In this document: positions 1-10,282 of the stretch, piece by piece
Numbering within the stretch: position 1 is the first letter of the stretch
Layout of the letters: every line of letters starts with the position of its first letter
Assembly: GCA_020438295.1 (NCBI GenBank)
Contig: JAGQUV010000002.1
Coordinates: 1 to 64,000, forward strand
Reading direction: 5' to 3'
Source: Solirubrobacterales bacterium
GTDB lineage: Bacteria; Actinomycetota; Thermoleophilia; Solirubrobacterales; 70-9
Length of the DNA stretch: 64,000 nt
Translations under genes and position numbers: made by a program
The notes under the pieces: model-generated
The model's input: the letters and a program-made list of their open reading frames with translations, nothing else
Databases searched by the model: none
What the model was told of the DNA's origin: nothing

Positions 1-94
1 TCGCGTCCCGCGGCAGGTCGAGATCGATGTCCTTCAGGTTGTGTTCACGGGCCCCCGTGATGACGATGCGCTCGGATCGGGTCACTCCGGGCAT
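1..94 (-). CDS. uvrA: UvrA excinuclease subunit A, N-terminal fragment (cut by window edge)
   Basis: The 31 visible codons contain IVITGAREHNLKDIDLDLPR, the characteristic opening of UvrA, the ATPase subunit that scans DNA for damage and loads UvrB in nucleotide excision repair. The rest of the gene, including the Walker A of the first ABC module, lies outside the window. An ATG at 94 is possible, but a TAGAAT hexamer (93-98, minus strand) overlaps it and ends 7 bases before a GTG at 85, so a leaderless GTG start (MTRSERIV) is equally or more likely. A LexA-type box lies just upstream. uvrB is encoded 3 kb away on the same strand. Confidence 0.93.
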   Translation of the reverse strand, partial: MPGVTRSERIVITGAREHNLKDIDLDLPRDA

Positions 95-104
95 TCTACG
101 GGAC

Positions 105-118
105 CGAACAGACGTTCG
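105..118. promoter_or_regulatory. LexA/SOS box upstream of uvrA
   Basis: The sequence CGAAC-AGAC-GTTCG is a perfect inverted repeat matching the Gram-positive/actinobacterial SOS box (CGAACN4GTTCG). It sits about 7 bases upstream of the TAGAAT -10-like hexamer of uvrA, where bound LexA would block the promoter. Seen: the motif and its position. Inferred: LexA control of uvrA. I see no equivalent box in front of uvrB. Confidence 0.8.
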
Positions 119-166
119 ATCGCTACGCGGCCGGCCCCGCACCCGCCGGGCGGGCCCGGAACGAGC

Positions 167-661
167 TCAGCCGAGCCGTTCGAACAGGTCGTCGATCAGC
201 CGGTCGGCGTCATCGAGCCGGTAGTCACGTTGCAGCCTTTCCCGGATCGCGTCGCGGTCGGCGCCGTCCATGGCCAGCTTGGTCGCGACCAACCGGGCCG
301 ACACCTCGTCGTCGTTGTCGCCGGCCGACTCCGGCCGGTCGCCAGACCGGTCCGGCCCGGTGCTCGGCGGCGGGTCCGGCTCGACGGCCGGGCCGGCCGG
401 ATCCCCGGTCGGTTCGGCCCGGACTCCGGCCGGAGCGGCTGTGCCCTGGGCAGAAGCGGCCCGGCCTTCGGCGGGTCGCCCCGGTCCGGCGGCGGGCGCG
501 GCCCGGCGTAGCGCGTCGCGCTCGACCCTGAGCGCGTCGACTTCGGCCTCGGCCGCGGCTATCAGGGCCTCGACCGCAACCAGATGGGCGTCGACCGATG
601 CCCGGTCATAGCCGTCCCGCTCAGCCGGAAAATCCCGTCTGGTGACCTGATCGCGATTCAC
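167..661 (-). CDS. DivIVA-like N-terminal domain protein
   Basis: A 164-residue protein starting at GTG. Residues about 10-30 (FPAERDGYDRASVDAHL) match the N-terminal signature of DivIVA/Wag31-type proteins, which bind curved membrane through this segment. A short coiled coil (VEALIAAAEAEVDALRVERDALRR) follows. The middle is a low-complexity Ala/Pro/Gly/Glu linker, and the C-terminus (about 120-164) is a charged helical segment ending in a DRLIDDLFERLG amphipathic helix. It is shorter than classical DivIVA, so a polar scaffold or division-site role is only inferred. It lies between the hydrolase gene and uvrA on the same strand. No other domain is recognised. Confidence 0.6.
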   Translation of the reverse strand: MNRDQVTRRDFPAERDGYDRASVDAHLVAVEALIAAAEAEVDALRVERDALRRAAPAAGPGRPAEGRAASAQGTAAPAGVRAEPTGDPAGPAVEPDPPPSTGPDRSGDRPESAGDNDDEVSARLVATKLAMDGADRDAIRERLQRDYRLDDADRLIDDLFERLG

Positions 662-751
662 CCCCGCCAGAATACCCGAGCCCGGCCGGCCCGAGGCCGG
701 GGCCGCGGGCGTCCGTACCGGGCCCGGTTACCCCGCCGCGGCCCGCCCGGC

Positions 752-3133
752 TCAACCGCCGTTCGATGCCTCCCCGTAGACCCGGCTGGGCTGGCCGCGC
801 AATGCGGTGGGCTCCGGCAACGGTGTGCCTTTGGCGGTGGCACCGTTCAGCACCGGCAGGACCAGCTTCGAGGCCATGTCACCGCCGAGCGAGATCACGT
901 TCCTCGTCGCACCACTGTCGATCGTGTCGAACTCCCACTCGGAGCGGTCGCCACCGGCCGCCAGGATCGTGACCCGGATCTTCGACCCGGCCCGGAAGGC
1001 GTGACTGACCGGGTAGATCGGGATTCTCACCTTGGTGAAGCCCTTCTTCGGCAGCCGCTTCGCGTCCCGCTTGAGGTGGGTCGGCACCGGATCCAGTGCG
1101 GTCGAACGCCTGTGGTCGAGCTTGCGATGGCTGGCCCGGAGCCAGCCACTCTGGACATAGGTCTCGTTCCCGTCGGGCCGCACCTCGGAGATCGTCGCCT
1201 GCACGTCGGTGTCCCGCCTCGAGGACTTGAGGTAGAGGTCGAGGCTCGAGGGGCCGGAGATCACGACATCCCTGGTAAGGGCCCGGCTGGTGAAACCGAG
1301 CCCCTTTCCGTCAGCGACCGCCGCCCAGTCGTAGTCCGGCTGGGCGGCGTTGACCCCACCGCTGGCCAGGTTGGTCGACGGCCGGGCGCCGGGATCGGCC
1401 CGGTAGCCGGCGCTGCTGTGTTTCGACTGCTTCGCCCCACCGAGCCGGCCATCATCGCCGAGGAAGTAGCGTCTAGCCTGAGCCCGGTTGGGCGGCCAGC
1501 TGGACGACTTCATCTCCCAGGTCGCTCCTTGGGCGCCCAGGCCCCACGGTCCGGCGCCGTTGTCCATCAGCAGGCGGAAGCGCGGGTTGTCGCTCCTGAA
1601 AGCGGCCCGCGCAGCATTGACGTCGGTCATGTCCACGTACTTCGACTGTTCGACCGGCGCCGAAGGCCCGGCGATCGCGCCATACAGGTTGCCCGGTCCG
1701 GTCAGCACGCCGGGTACCCGGGGCACCCGGTTTGCCACGAAAAGGTCGAGGAACTCGACCCAGCGGGTCATCGCCAGCGGCCCGAGCGAGTCGGTGTGGA
1801 TCCCGTTCTGCATGGTCACCCAGACGTTGCGGTTGCCGCGAAGGTTGGACAGGCTCTCCGGAAAGTGGCCGCCGGTCTGCTCGTCCTGGTACTGCCCGGT
1901 CAAGAAGACCGGCACCTCGGCCGATTTGAGCCAGTCGCCCGGTGCCCTTTCATCGAACAGCTTCGGCGTGCGATGGGGGTTGGTCTCGATCAGACCCAGC
2001 GCATCAAGCGTCTGCAGGCGGAGCTTCTGGTTCCTGATGCAGTGCCGGTCACCCGCGTCGACCAGTGCCTTCGCGTACGGCTGGCCGCCTTCGGGGGCAG
2101 GCATCGCGTCTTCCACCCGTTCGGTGACCCAGGACAGGGCGAAGCCCGAGTTGAAGATCCCGCCGGGGTACCCGGTCGCCGTGTAGATGTCGTCGGTGAC
2201 CGACATCGGCGCGATCGCGGCCAGGTGCGGCGGCCTGGTGCCGGCCGCGAAAAGCTGGCTGATCCCCGAGAACGAGATCCCTACCATGCCGACATCGCCG
2301 TCCACCCAGGGCTGGTGCGCGACCGTCTCGACCATGTCGTAGCCGTCGTAGGTGGTCGGCAGGCCGAACAGGTCGAACGCGCCGCCCGAGCAGCCGCTGC
2401 CCCGCATCTGCACGCTGACCACGGCGAAATCGAGCCGGGGTCCGAGCAGGGAGCCGACGATTGTCGAGGTGGCCGGCGCGAGCGGGTCGTCCTTCCCGGA
2501 GGCGATCGCCGCGAACAGGTCGTGCGGGGCCGCCGTCTGGTAGCCGGAGTGCTCGATCACGGTCGGGAACGGCCCGTCGGCGAACGTCTTTCCCGGAGGG
2601 AGGCGCACCGCCACCGCCAGCTCGATTCCGTCCCGCATCTTGATGTAGTTCAGCCCCTCCTTGAGGTCCGGCTGCTTCCGGTAGAACGCCTGGCGTGGGT
2701 TGGCCCCGGGCTTCAGCACCCGGATCGCCGCGGTCCCGGCGACCTCGCCCCCCCGACGCTGCCGGACCGAGTAGCCCTTGCCCGGCCTCAGGTCTCGAAA
2801 GACCTTGCTGCCGAACCGGTCGGCCTCTGCCTTGCGGGCGATCCGGCCCCTCGGATTGACCAGGAGCAGCTTCGAACCCGGTCTGGCGTCGAGCACGTAG
2901 AGCTGCCCGACGCTGCCCTGCGCCTCGAAGGTCGCCGGTTCGGTCCGGGCCGGGGCCTTCTTCTTCGCCGCGGCCGCGTCCGCCGTCCAGACGGCTGCCG
3001 ATACCGCTAGCACCATAAGACCGAGGCCGAGCAGCAACCCGACCCGTCGCACGCCGACCGCGGTCCTGGCCCGCCCCGCCGCTCCAACCATCAACGCTTC
3101 TCGCAAGATCCCCTCCGGTTCCCTGGCTGACAT
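752..3133 (-). CDS. Secreted CocE/NonD-family (peptidase S15-type) hydrolase
   Basis: About 793 residues. The N-terminus has a long Sec-type signal segment (RRVGLLLGLGLMVLAVSAAV, then ADAAAA), so export is expected. After a beta-rich domain comes an alpha/beta hydrolase core: FPTVIEHSGY, a nucleophile elbow GISFSG within GDVGMVGISFSG, and a PWVDGDVG strand typical of X-Pro dipeptidyl peptidase/cocaine esterase proteins. The last 220 residues form the jelly-roll C-terminal domain of this family (VISGPSSLDLYLKS and RAGSKIRVTI). Such enzymes hydrolyse acyl esters or X-Pro peptides; the substrate cannot be read here. ATG at 3133 was chosen because a start further upstream would overlap uvrB; ATG 3091 would keep the signal peptide and is also possible. 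It lies 79 bases downstream of uvrB. Confidence 0.85.
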   Translation of the reverse strand: MSAREPEGILREALMVGAAGRARTAVGVRRVGLLLGLGLMVLAVSAAVWTADAAAAKKKAPARTEPATFEAQGSVGQLYVLDARPGSKLLLVNPRGRIARKAEADRFGSKVFRDLRPGKGYSVRQRRGGEVAGTAAIRVLKPGANPRQAFYRKQPDLKEGLNYIKMRDGIELAVAVRLPPGKTFADGPFPTVIEHSGYQTAAPHDLFAAIASGKDDPLAPATSTIVGSLLGPRLDFAVVSVQMRGSGCSGGAFDLFGLPTTYDGYDMVETVAHQPWVDGDVGMVGISFSGISQLFAAGTRPPHLAAIAPMSVTDDIYTATGYPGGIFNSGFALSWVTERVEDAMPAPEGGQPYAKALVDAGDRHCIRNQKLRLQTLDALGLIETNPHRTPKLFDERAPGDWLKSAEVPVFLTGQYQDEQTGGHFPESLSNLRGNRNVWVTMQNGIHTDSLGPLAMTRWVEFLDLFVANRVPRVPGVLTGPGNLYGAIAGPSAPVEQSKYVDMTDVNAARAAFRSDNPRFRLLMDNGAGPWGLGAQGATWEMKSSSWPPNRAQARRYFLGDDGRLGGAKQSKHSSAGYRADPGARPSTNLASGGVNAAQPDYDWAAVADGKGLGFTSRALTRDVVISGPSSLDLYLKSSRRDTDVQATISEVRPDGNETYVQSGWLRASHRKLDHRRSTALDPVPTHLKRDAKRLPKKGFTKVRIPIYPVSHAFRAGSKIRVTILAAGGDRSEWEFDTIDSGATRNVISLGGDMASKLVLPVLNGATAKGTPLPEPTALRGQPSRVYGEASNGG

Positions 3134-3212
3134 GACCTGACAATACAGCGTCGGTCCGCAGCCGGCCGCCGTTTCCGGCAGGGCGGCCCGCTGCCCCGGC
3201 GACAGCGGGGGC

Positions 3213-5210
<1,998 letters not shown>

Positions 5211-5268
5211 CGCGCCACCTTAGCGCGACCGCTACGCAGCCCGGACGGGCGCCATGTACGGTCACCCG

Positions 5269-6051
5269 ATGCGCACCAAGCCTACCCCTGGCCTGGTCCT
5301 GGCGATCTTCGTCGCCTACGGCATATATCTGATCATCACTTTTGCTCTCAGCGGCGTCGACTACGACCAGATCGGCGACTCGACGGAAAACGTCCTCCGG
5401 GCGGTAGTGGTCCCGGTCGGGATCGGTTCCGCGCTGCTGGCCCTGCTCACCGGTCGGCTCCGCTGGTGGGAGGCGGCCATCCGGGAAAGAAGTCCGGCCG
5501 GTCCGCGGTGGCTGCTGGTGGTCCCCGGGCTGATGCTGCTGATCGCGGTACTCAACTTGGTCGACAACGGCGTCGGCGACAACAGCTTCGGCTTTCTCGT
5601 CGTGCTGGCAATCGGGGTCTGCTTCGTCGGTTTCTCGGAGGAACTGCTCACCCGCGGGCTGATGCTGGTCGGCTTCCGCGGTTCACTGTCCGAAACCTGG
5701 GTCTGGTTCCTGACGTCGCTGCTGTTCGGCGTGCTGCACGGGATAAACATCATCGCCGGGCAGGCCGTGGACGACACCCTGCAGCAGATCGGGTTCGCTT
5801 TCGCTTTCGGTTCGGTGCTCTACCTGACCCGCCGGGTTGCCGGGACCTTGATCGTCTGCATGGTGATCCACGCGACCTGGGATTTCTCCGTGTTCGCCGT
5901 AGAGAGCGGTTCCACCGTGACCACCACCGACACCGCTCCCGGAATCGGGCAGCTCTTCATGATCCCGCTGATCCTGGTGTCGATCTTCGGCCTCGTCCGG
6001 GTTCTGCGTCGACCGCAGTCAGGACACCGCCAGGCCACCGTGGGCGAGTAG
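5269..6051 (+). CDS. CPBP (Abi/CAAX) family intramembrane metalloprotease
   Basis: 260 residues with 7-8 hydrophobic segments. The three family motifs are present: the EExxxR box in SEELLTRG (about 123-130), FxxxH in FGVLHG (about 153-158), and a final HATWD histidine/aspartate box (about 201-205). Members are Rce1-like glutamate/zinc proteases of the membrane; bacterial substrates are mostly unknown and roles range from bacteriocin immunity to signalling. The ATG at 5269 was chosen over the in-frame ATG at 5254 because TACGGT (5257-5262) ends 6 bases before it, fitting the leaderless pattern of this window. It is divergent from uvrB, and its 3' end overlaps the convergent glycosyltransferase gene by 33 bases. 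Confidence 0.85.
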   Translation: MRTKPTPGLVLAIFVAYGIYLIITFALSGVDYDQIGDSTENVLRAVVVPVGIGSALLALLTGRLRWWEAAIRERSPAGPRWLLVVPGLMLLIAVLNLVDNGVGDNSFGFLVVLAIGVCFVGFSEELLTRGLMLVGFRGSLSETWVWFLTSLLFGVLHGINIIAGQAVDDTLQQIGFAFAFGSVLYLTRRVAGTLIVCMVIHATWDFSVFAVESGSTVTTTDTAPGIGQLFMIPLILVSIFGLVRVLRRPQSGHRQATVGE

Positions 6052-7263
6052 TCGCTGCTCCACCGCATCGGCCGCTGCCGAAGCGCCTCCGGCAGCTTCG
6101 TATCCCGCCGCAACCCGCCGGGCCCCGGCGGCGCTTTCGGTGGCGGTCCGTACCGCCGTCCTCAGCCGGACGGGGTTGAGCCGGCGAGCCGGCAACCTGG
6201 TACCCGCCCCGGCTACCTCGACGCGTCGGGCGACCTCGAGCTGGTCGCGGCCGAACGGGACCGCGCAGACCGGCACGCCGCGCGCCAGGGCCTTCTGGGT
6301 CGCCCCCATCCCGCCGTGGGTCACCGCGCAGACCGCTCGGTCGAGGATCGGGGCATGCGGGACGAACCGCTCGACCCGGGCATTTCCCGGCACCCGGTAG
6401 GTGGCGGGGTCGCCGGCCGGCACGGTCGCGACGACGAAGACGGGCTCGTCGCTAAGCCCGTCGAGTGCGGTCTGGGCCAACCTGCCGTCGTCCTGGAACT
6501 CGGACGAGGTGGTGACCAGGACGATCGGTTGGTCGACCCGCTCGAGCCAGGCGGGAACCTCGGCCGGCGGATCCCATTCGCAGGGGCCGGTCATCACGAT
6601 GTTGTCCGGCCAGTCGCTGCGTTGGTACTCGAACGGCTCGGCGGTCATATAGAGCAGGAGATCGGGGGCACCGAACGCGTCGTCGATCGCGGAAACCGGC
6701 TCCAGCCCGAGACCCGAGCGGACGCCGTTGATCCCCGGCACCATCACCTTCTCGAGGCCTCCCACGAACAGCGGGCGCAACATCCGGTCGCGCAGGCGAC
6801 CGAGCGGGCCGGTTGCCGGACGCAGACCAGGACCGAATGGCGGTACGTCCGGCGAGCTCAAGGCAAGCGGATAGGGGCAGAACACCGCCCACGGCAGGCC
6901 GGACGCCTCTGCCGCGGCCATCGCCCCCCAGCTATTGATGTCGACGATCAGCAGGTCCGGGTCATGTTCGGCAATTGCCCGCTGCAGATCGGGCGCGTCA
7001 TACTCGGCCCGGGCGGTGAAGACCCCAACGCTCCGTCCCAGGGCCTTTCGCGGACTGCCGGCTTTCCAGTCGTCGATCTCGATCGCCTCAATTCCCGGCT
7101 CGATCGCCTGCGCATCGAACCCGCGGCCGCGCAGCATGTCGAGTTCCGACGACAGGGCGCAGATCGCGACCTCGTTTCCGCGCGCCTCCAACCGGTCGAG
7201 GATCGGGGTGAGTGGATACAGATGCCCGCGCGCCGGTGAGGTGTAAGCGAGAATCCTGGCCAT
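6019..7263 (-). CDS. GT1-family (UGT/MGT-like) glycosyltransferase
   Basis: 414 residues. The N-terminus (MARILAYTSPARGHLYPLTPILDRL) is the acceptor-domain opening of macrolide- and UDP-glycosyltransferase-like GT1 enzymes. The C-terminal domain carries HGGMGATQKALARGVPVCAVP, the donor-binding HGG motif of the GT-B fold, followed by PFGRDQLEVARRVE. Such enzymes move a sugar from a nucleotide donor to a small lipophilic acceptor, often for detoxification or secondary metabolism; acceptor and sugar are unknown. Start: tandem ATGs at 7266 and 7263; the GAGGG ribosome site favours 7263. It overlaps the stop of the upstream TetR gene, so the two are co-transcribed and the regulator probably controls it. 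Confidence 0.85.
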   Translation of the reverse strand: MARILAYTSPARGHLYPLTPILDRLEARGNEVAICALSSELDMLRGRGFDAQAIEPGIEAIEIDDWKAGSPRKALGRSVGVFTARAEYDAPDLQRAIAEHDPDLLIVDINSWGAMAAAEASGLPWAVFCPYPLALSSPDVPPFGPGLRPATGPLGRLRDRMLRPLFVGGLEKVMVPGINGVRSGLGLEPVSAIDDAFGAPDLLLYMTAEPFEYQRSDWPDNIVMTGPCEWDPPAEVPAWLERVDQPIVLVTTSSEFQDDGRLAQTALDGLSDEPVFVVATVPAGDPATYRVPGNARVERFVPHAPILDRAVCAVTHGGMGATQKALARGVPVCAVPFGRDQLEVARRVEVAGAGTRLPARRLNPVRLRTAVRTATESAAGARRVAAGYEAAGGASAAADAVEQRLLAHGGLAVS

Positions 7264-7856
7264 CATCCCTCGTCGGTCAGTGGCCGCAGAAGCTCGACCA
7301 TCGCCAGGCCGGTCTGCCGGCGGCTGAGTCCGGCGTCGCGGCGCAGGAGCTTCCATGTGTAGACGTCGCAGACCGCCACGAGCTGGGCCAGGCGACGGTC
7401 GCGGGCGACCCCTTCGAGTCCGGTCAGCGCCGGCGAGAAGACTCGCGCGCACCAGTCGCGATGGAGGCGGCGACCTCGGTCGGCGATCTCACCCAGCGCC
7501 GGTACCGCCGGTTCCTCGGCCAGCAGCCGCAGCACGCGGTCGCCATAGTCCTCGTAATGCTCCATGAGCGCATAGACCGCACCGGGGACGTCTCCGGTCC
7601 GGACCGCGTCGCGCTGGTCCCTGACCACCTTCGAACCACGTTCGGCCGCGTTCCGGAGCAATTCCTCCTTGCCGCCGAAGCGACGGATCACCGTCTGCAC
7701 CGACACCCCGGCGCGAGCCGCCACCTCATCGAGTGAAACCCGTTCGGTCGGTCGTTCCCAGAAGACCTCCTCCGCGGCGTCGAGGATGCGCTCACCGGTC
7801 GCCTCCGCCGAAGCCGCCCTGGCGACCATCCGATACGGCCGTGACCTCGTTTTCAT
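7263..7856 (-). CDS. TetR-family transcriptional regulator
   Basis: 197 residues. A basic N-terminal tail is followed by a TetR helix-turn-helix (about 20-66: GERILDAAEEVFWERPTERVSLDEVAARAGVS..., then TVIRRFGGKEELL). The C-terminal ligand domain is helical and not assignable. It is the first gene of a two-gene operon with the glycosyltransferase; their stop and start overlap. Upstream, TAGTCT ends 7 bases before the ATG and is part of the palindrome TAGT-CTT-ACTA, so the gene is probably leaderless and autoregulated. Inference: it senses a small lipophilic compound that the glycosyltransferase modifies. Confidence 0.88.
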   Translation of the reverse strand: MKTRSRPYRMVARAASAEATGERILDAAEEVFWERPTERVSLDEVAARAGVSVQTVIRRFGGKEELLRNAAERGSKVVRDQRDAVRTGDVPGAVYALMEHYEDYGDRVLRLLAEEPAVPALGEIADRGRRLHRDWCARVFSPALTGLEGVARDRRLAQLVAVCDVYTWKLLRRDAGLSRRQTGLAMVELLRPLTDEG

Positions 7857-7858
7857 AG

Positions 7859-7869
7859 TAGTAAGACTA
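7859..7869. promoter_or_regulatory. Candidate TetR operator overlapping the -10 of the TetR gene
   Basis: TAGT-AAG-ACTA is an inverted repeat (4-bp arms, 3-bp centre) lying 3 bases upstream of the regulator's ATG at 7856 and overlapping its TAGTCT hexamer. Its position suits autorepression. The arms are short, so this is a candidate only. Confidence 0.35.
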
Positions 7870-7925
7870 ACATCAAGTACCGCCGGTCACAAGATGCCCG
7901 GCATCGGGCGTGAAGACCGGCCGGG

Positions 7926-8918
7926 TCAGGGCCCGAACAGGCCGTCCAGGCCCTGCTGGATCTGGTCTTCGAGCTCCGGCGGGATCTGGTCCGGGATGTT
8001 GTCCCTGAGCTGCCTTTCGAGTTCGTCCAGGCCGCTCTCACCGCCGCTGCCGCGGCCACCAGCTCCACCGGAACGTCCGCCCGAGCCACCCCCCGAGTCC
8101 CCGCCCCGGGCCCCGTTCCCCGAGCCGCCACCCGAACCTCCGCCGGGATCGCCCGAGCCGAGTTCGTCCAGGGCGCCCAGGGCACCGTCGATCAGGTTGC
8201 CGATCGCGTCGGTCCCGCCTTCCTGGAACAACTCTGATGCGTCGAGGGCGAGCGCGGCCATCGCGCTGACCGGCATGACCCGGACCGTGAGCCGGAGGCC
8301 CGACGCAGCGATGCCGCTGATCGCTCCGGCGTTTTCGCCGTCGTCGATCGCCCGCATCAGCCCCGAGCGGATCGCGTCTTCGATCTCGGCATCCGAGAGG
8401 CCATTCACTTCGCCGAAATGGATCCGGTTCTGTTCTGTGGCCAGTGCCCGGGTCAGTTCCTCCCGGCTCACCCCCAGCTGGCAGGCCGCCCCGTCGATCG
8501 CCGAAAGCGAGAACCTCTCGGCGGTCTGCTCGAGGCCCTGTGGGTCGCCCCACTCGCGCGCGTCGCATGGGTCGGCCGCGGCGGCCGGCTTGAAGTCGAG
8601 CCCCCCGGCGGCCAGATAGACGCCGACCAGCAACACCGCCGCAGCGATCGAGCCGGCCAGGATCCAGACGCCGGGCAGGTGGTCGTCCCCCGTCCCCGGC
8701 CGGCTCCCACCGGCCCCGGCCGACAGCGGCTCGGTCGGATCCTGTCCGCCAGCCGGAATCGGCTCGGTCGGCTCCTCCCCGCCATCGGAGATCGGCCGGG
8801 TGGGGCTCTCGTCGCCGGCGGGCAGCGGGTCGGTCGGGTTCTCGCCATCGCCGGCCGTCGGCTCGGTCGGGGGTTCGACCTCGTCCGCGTGATCTCCCGG
8901 TCGGTCCGGTGCGGTCAC
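7926..8918 (-). CDS. Single-pass membrane protein with five 11-residue Pro/Thr/Glu repeats; function unknown
   Basis: 330 residues. Residues about 17-71 are five tandem 11-residue repeats of the form PT(E/D/R)P(L/I/T)xxGxxx (for example PTEPIPAGGQD). One transmembrane helix follows (about 84-104), then a folded segment (about 115-245: DPCDAREWGDPQGLEQTAERF, then SREELTRALA...) that I do not recognise, a Gly/Ser-rich linker of about 50 residues, and a terminal helix (LDELERQLRDNIP). The repeats would be cytoplasmic and the conserved part outside. Its ATG overlaps the MFS stop by 4 bases (ATGA), so it is translationally coupled to the transporter and the transglycosylase. Confidence 0.6.
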   Translation of the reverse strand: MTAPDRPGDHADEVEPPTEPTAGDGENPTDPLPAGDESPTRPISDGGEEPTEPIPAGGQDPTEPLSAGAGGSRPGTGDDHLPGVWILAGSIAAAVLLVGVYLAAGGLDFKPAAAADPCDAREWGDPQGLEQTAERFSLSAIDGAACQLGVSREELTRALATEQNRIHFGEVNGLSDAEIEDAIRSGLMRAIDDGENAGAISGIAASGLRLTVRVMPVSAMAALALDASELFQEGGTDAIGNLIDGALGALDELGSGDPGGGSGGGSGNGARGGDSGGGSGGRSGGAGGRGSGGESGLDELERQLRDNIPDQIPPELEDQIQQGLDGLFGP

Positions 8919-10282
8919 AGCTCGAGCCTCCTGGTCAGGGAGATCGGGAACAGGGCGATCAGTGAGAAGACCGCTGCCAGCAGGAACGAACTCGAAAATG
9001 CATGGGTGGCCGCCCGCTTGAGCTGGTCCTCCAGGCCGGCCAGCACCTGCTCGAATCCATCGCGCTCGACCGGATCGGTCGGATACGGCTCGAACGCGGG
9101 CGCGATGTCGGGCACCCGGTCGCGCTGGGTGTCGACCTGTTCGGCCAGACGACCGCCGAGCTCGATCTTCCCGGAAGTGCTGATCGGCGAGTCGAGCAGG
9201 ATCGCCGTGCCGGCATCTAGCGCGTCGGCCTGCTGGCGCTCCAGCTGGTTGGTGAAGATCGGGGTGAGGATCAGCAGCCCGACCACGACCCCGGCGTGCC
9301 GGGCCGAGATCGTCCAGCCGCCGTGGATCGAGGCCTCCGAGCGACCGTGGAGGGCCGCTTCGGTCAGGGCCGAGAGGACCAGCGCCAGCCCGACCCCGGC
9401 GAGGACCTGCGGGGGGATCACCAGCGCGATCGAGGCCCGGGGCAGCAGCCCGAGCGCGGCAAGGCCCCCGGCCAGCAGGATCGCGCCCGACGCCGCCCGT
9501 AGCCGCTCGGATTCAACCCTGGAGCCCAGCCGTGAACCGGCCAGCGCGGCTACGGGCAGCACGGTCACCACCAGGGCCGCCTCGATCGGGGTGAGCAACC
9601 AACCCTCGATCAGCAGCAGGACGATCAGGAAAAGGGTCGCGGCGATCGCGGCCGATACCAGGGCCAGCGCTATGTTGGCCGGCAGGTGGGGCCTCCCCTC
9701 CACGTGCGCATCGGCCGGGGCGGCCGGGAGCTTCCACTCGCGGGTCTCCTCGACGATTATCTCCCTCAGCGGCACACCGGCCAGGATCGCCACCGGAACC
9801 TGGATGAAGAAGATCGACTGCCAGGAGACCAGCTCGGTCAGCACTCCCCCGAGGCCCGGTCCGACCGCCGCCCCGATCGCCCCGGCCCCTACCCAGGTCG
9901 CGATCGCCCTGCGGTCACTGCCCAGAGTCGAGACCAGCAGTTCGAGCGCCGCGGTTATCGCCACCGCCCCGCCCGCCGCCTGGACCGCGCGACCGGTCAG
10001 CAGCGGCCCGAGGCCGGTGGCCAGGCCGCAGACCAGGCTGCCACCGGCGAAAACCGCCAGGCCAATCGCGGCCGACCTGCCCGGCCCGAATCGCCGGGCC
10101 GCCCGGGCTCCGGGCACCGCCAGCAGGGCCAGCACCAGGTTGAAGATGATCAGGACCCACGCAACCTCGGTGATCCCGGTGTCGAACTGACGGAAGATCT
10201 CCGGCAGGGCCAGGACGACGATCGAGGAGTCGGCCAGGACCAGGCCCACGGCCCCCGACAGGGCCAGCGTGCGCAGGCTCAT
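8915..10282 (-). CDS. MFS transporter, DHA2-like drug efflux type
   Basis: 455 residues, highly hydrophobic with about 12-14 membrane spans. The opening (MSLRTLALSGAVGLVLADSS, then IVVLALPEIFRQF) and the RRFGPGRSAAIGLAVFAGGSLVCGLA segment resemble EmrB/QacA-type proton antiporters; WVGAGAIGAAVGPGLGGVL fits motif C of antiporters. The aspartate in TM1 (LADSSIVV) is conserved in this group. Start: ATG 10282 overlaps the TGA of the transglycosylase gene (ATGA). Substrate unknown. An MFS gene next to uvrB also occurs in Mycobacterium tuberculosis (Rv1634), so synteny is partly conserved. Confidence 0.85.
   Translation of the reverse strand: MSLRTLALSGAVGLVLADSSIVVLALPEIFRQFDTGITEVAWVLIIFNLVLALLAVPGARAARRFGPGRSAAIGLAVFAGGSLVCGLATGLGPLLTGRAVQAAGGAVAITAALELLVSTLGSDRRAIATWVGAGAIGAAVGPGLGGVLTELVSWQSIFFIQVPVAILAGVPLREIIVEETREWKLPAAPADAHVEGRPHLPANIALALVSAAIAATLFLIVLLLIEGWLLTPIEAALVVTVLPVAALAGSRLGSRVESERLRAASGAILLAGGLAALGLLPRASIALVIPPQVLAGVGLALVLSALTEAALHGRSEASIHGGWTISARHAGVVVGLLILTPIFTNQLERQQADALDAGTAILLDSPISTSGKIELGGRLAEQVDTQRDRVPDIAPAFEPYPTDPVERDGFEQVLAGLEDQLKRAATHAFSSSFLLAAVFSLIALFPISLTRRLEL

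Noticed and set aside
584-3010. Very long plus-strand frame (808 codons) opposite the S15/CocE hydrolase
   Set aside because: Arg/Gly/Pro/His-rich with no recognisable domain; it mirrors the GC-rich third positions of the real minus-strand gene.
8418-10190. Plus-strand 590-codon frame opposite the membrane protein and MFS genes
   Set aside because: Ser/Arg/Ala-rich shadow of two genes with clear transmembrane and coupling features.
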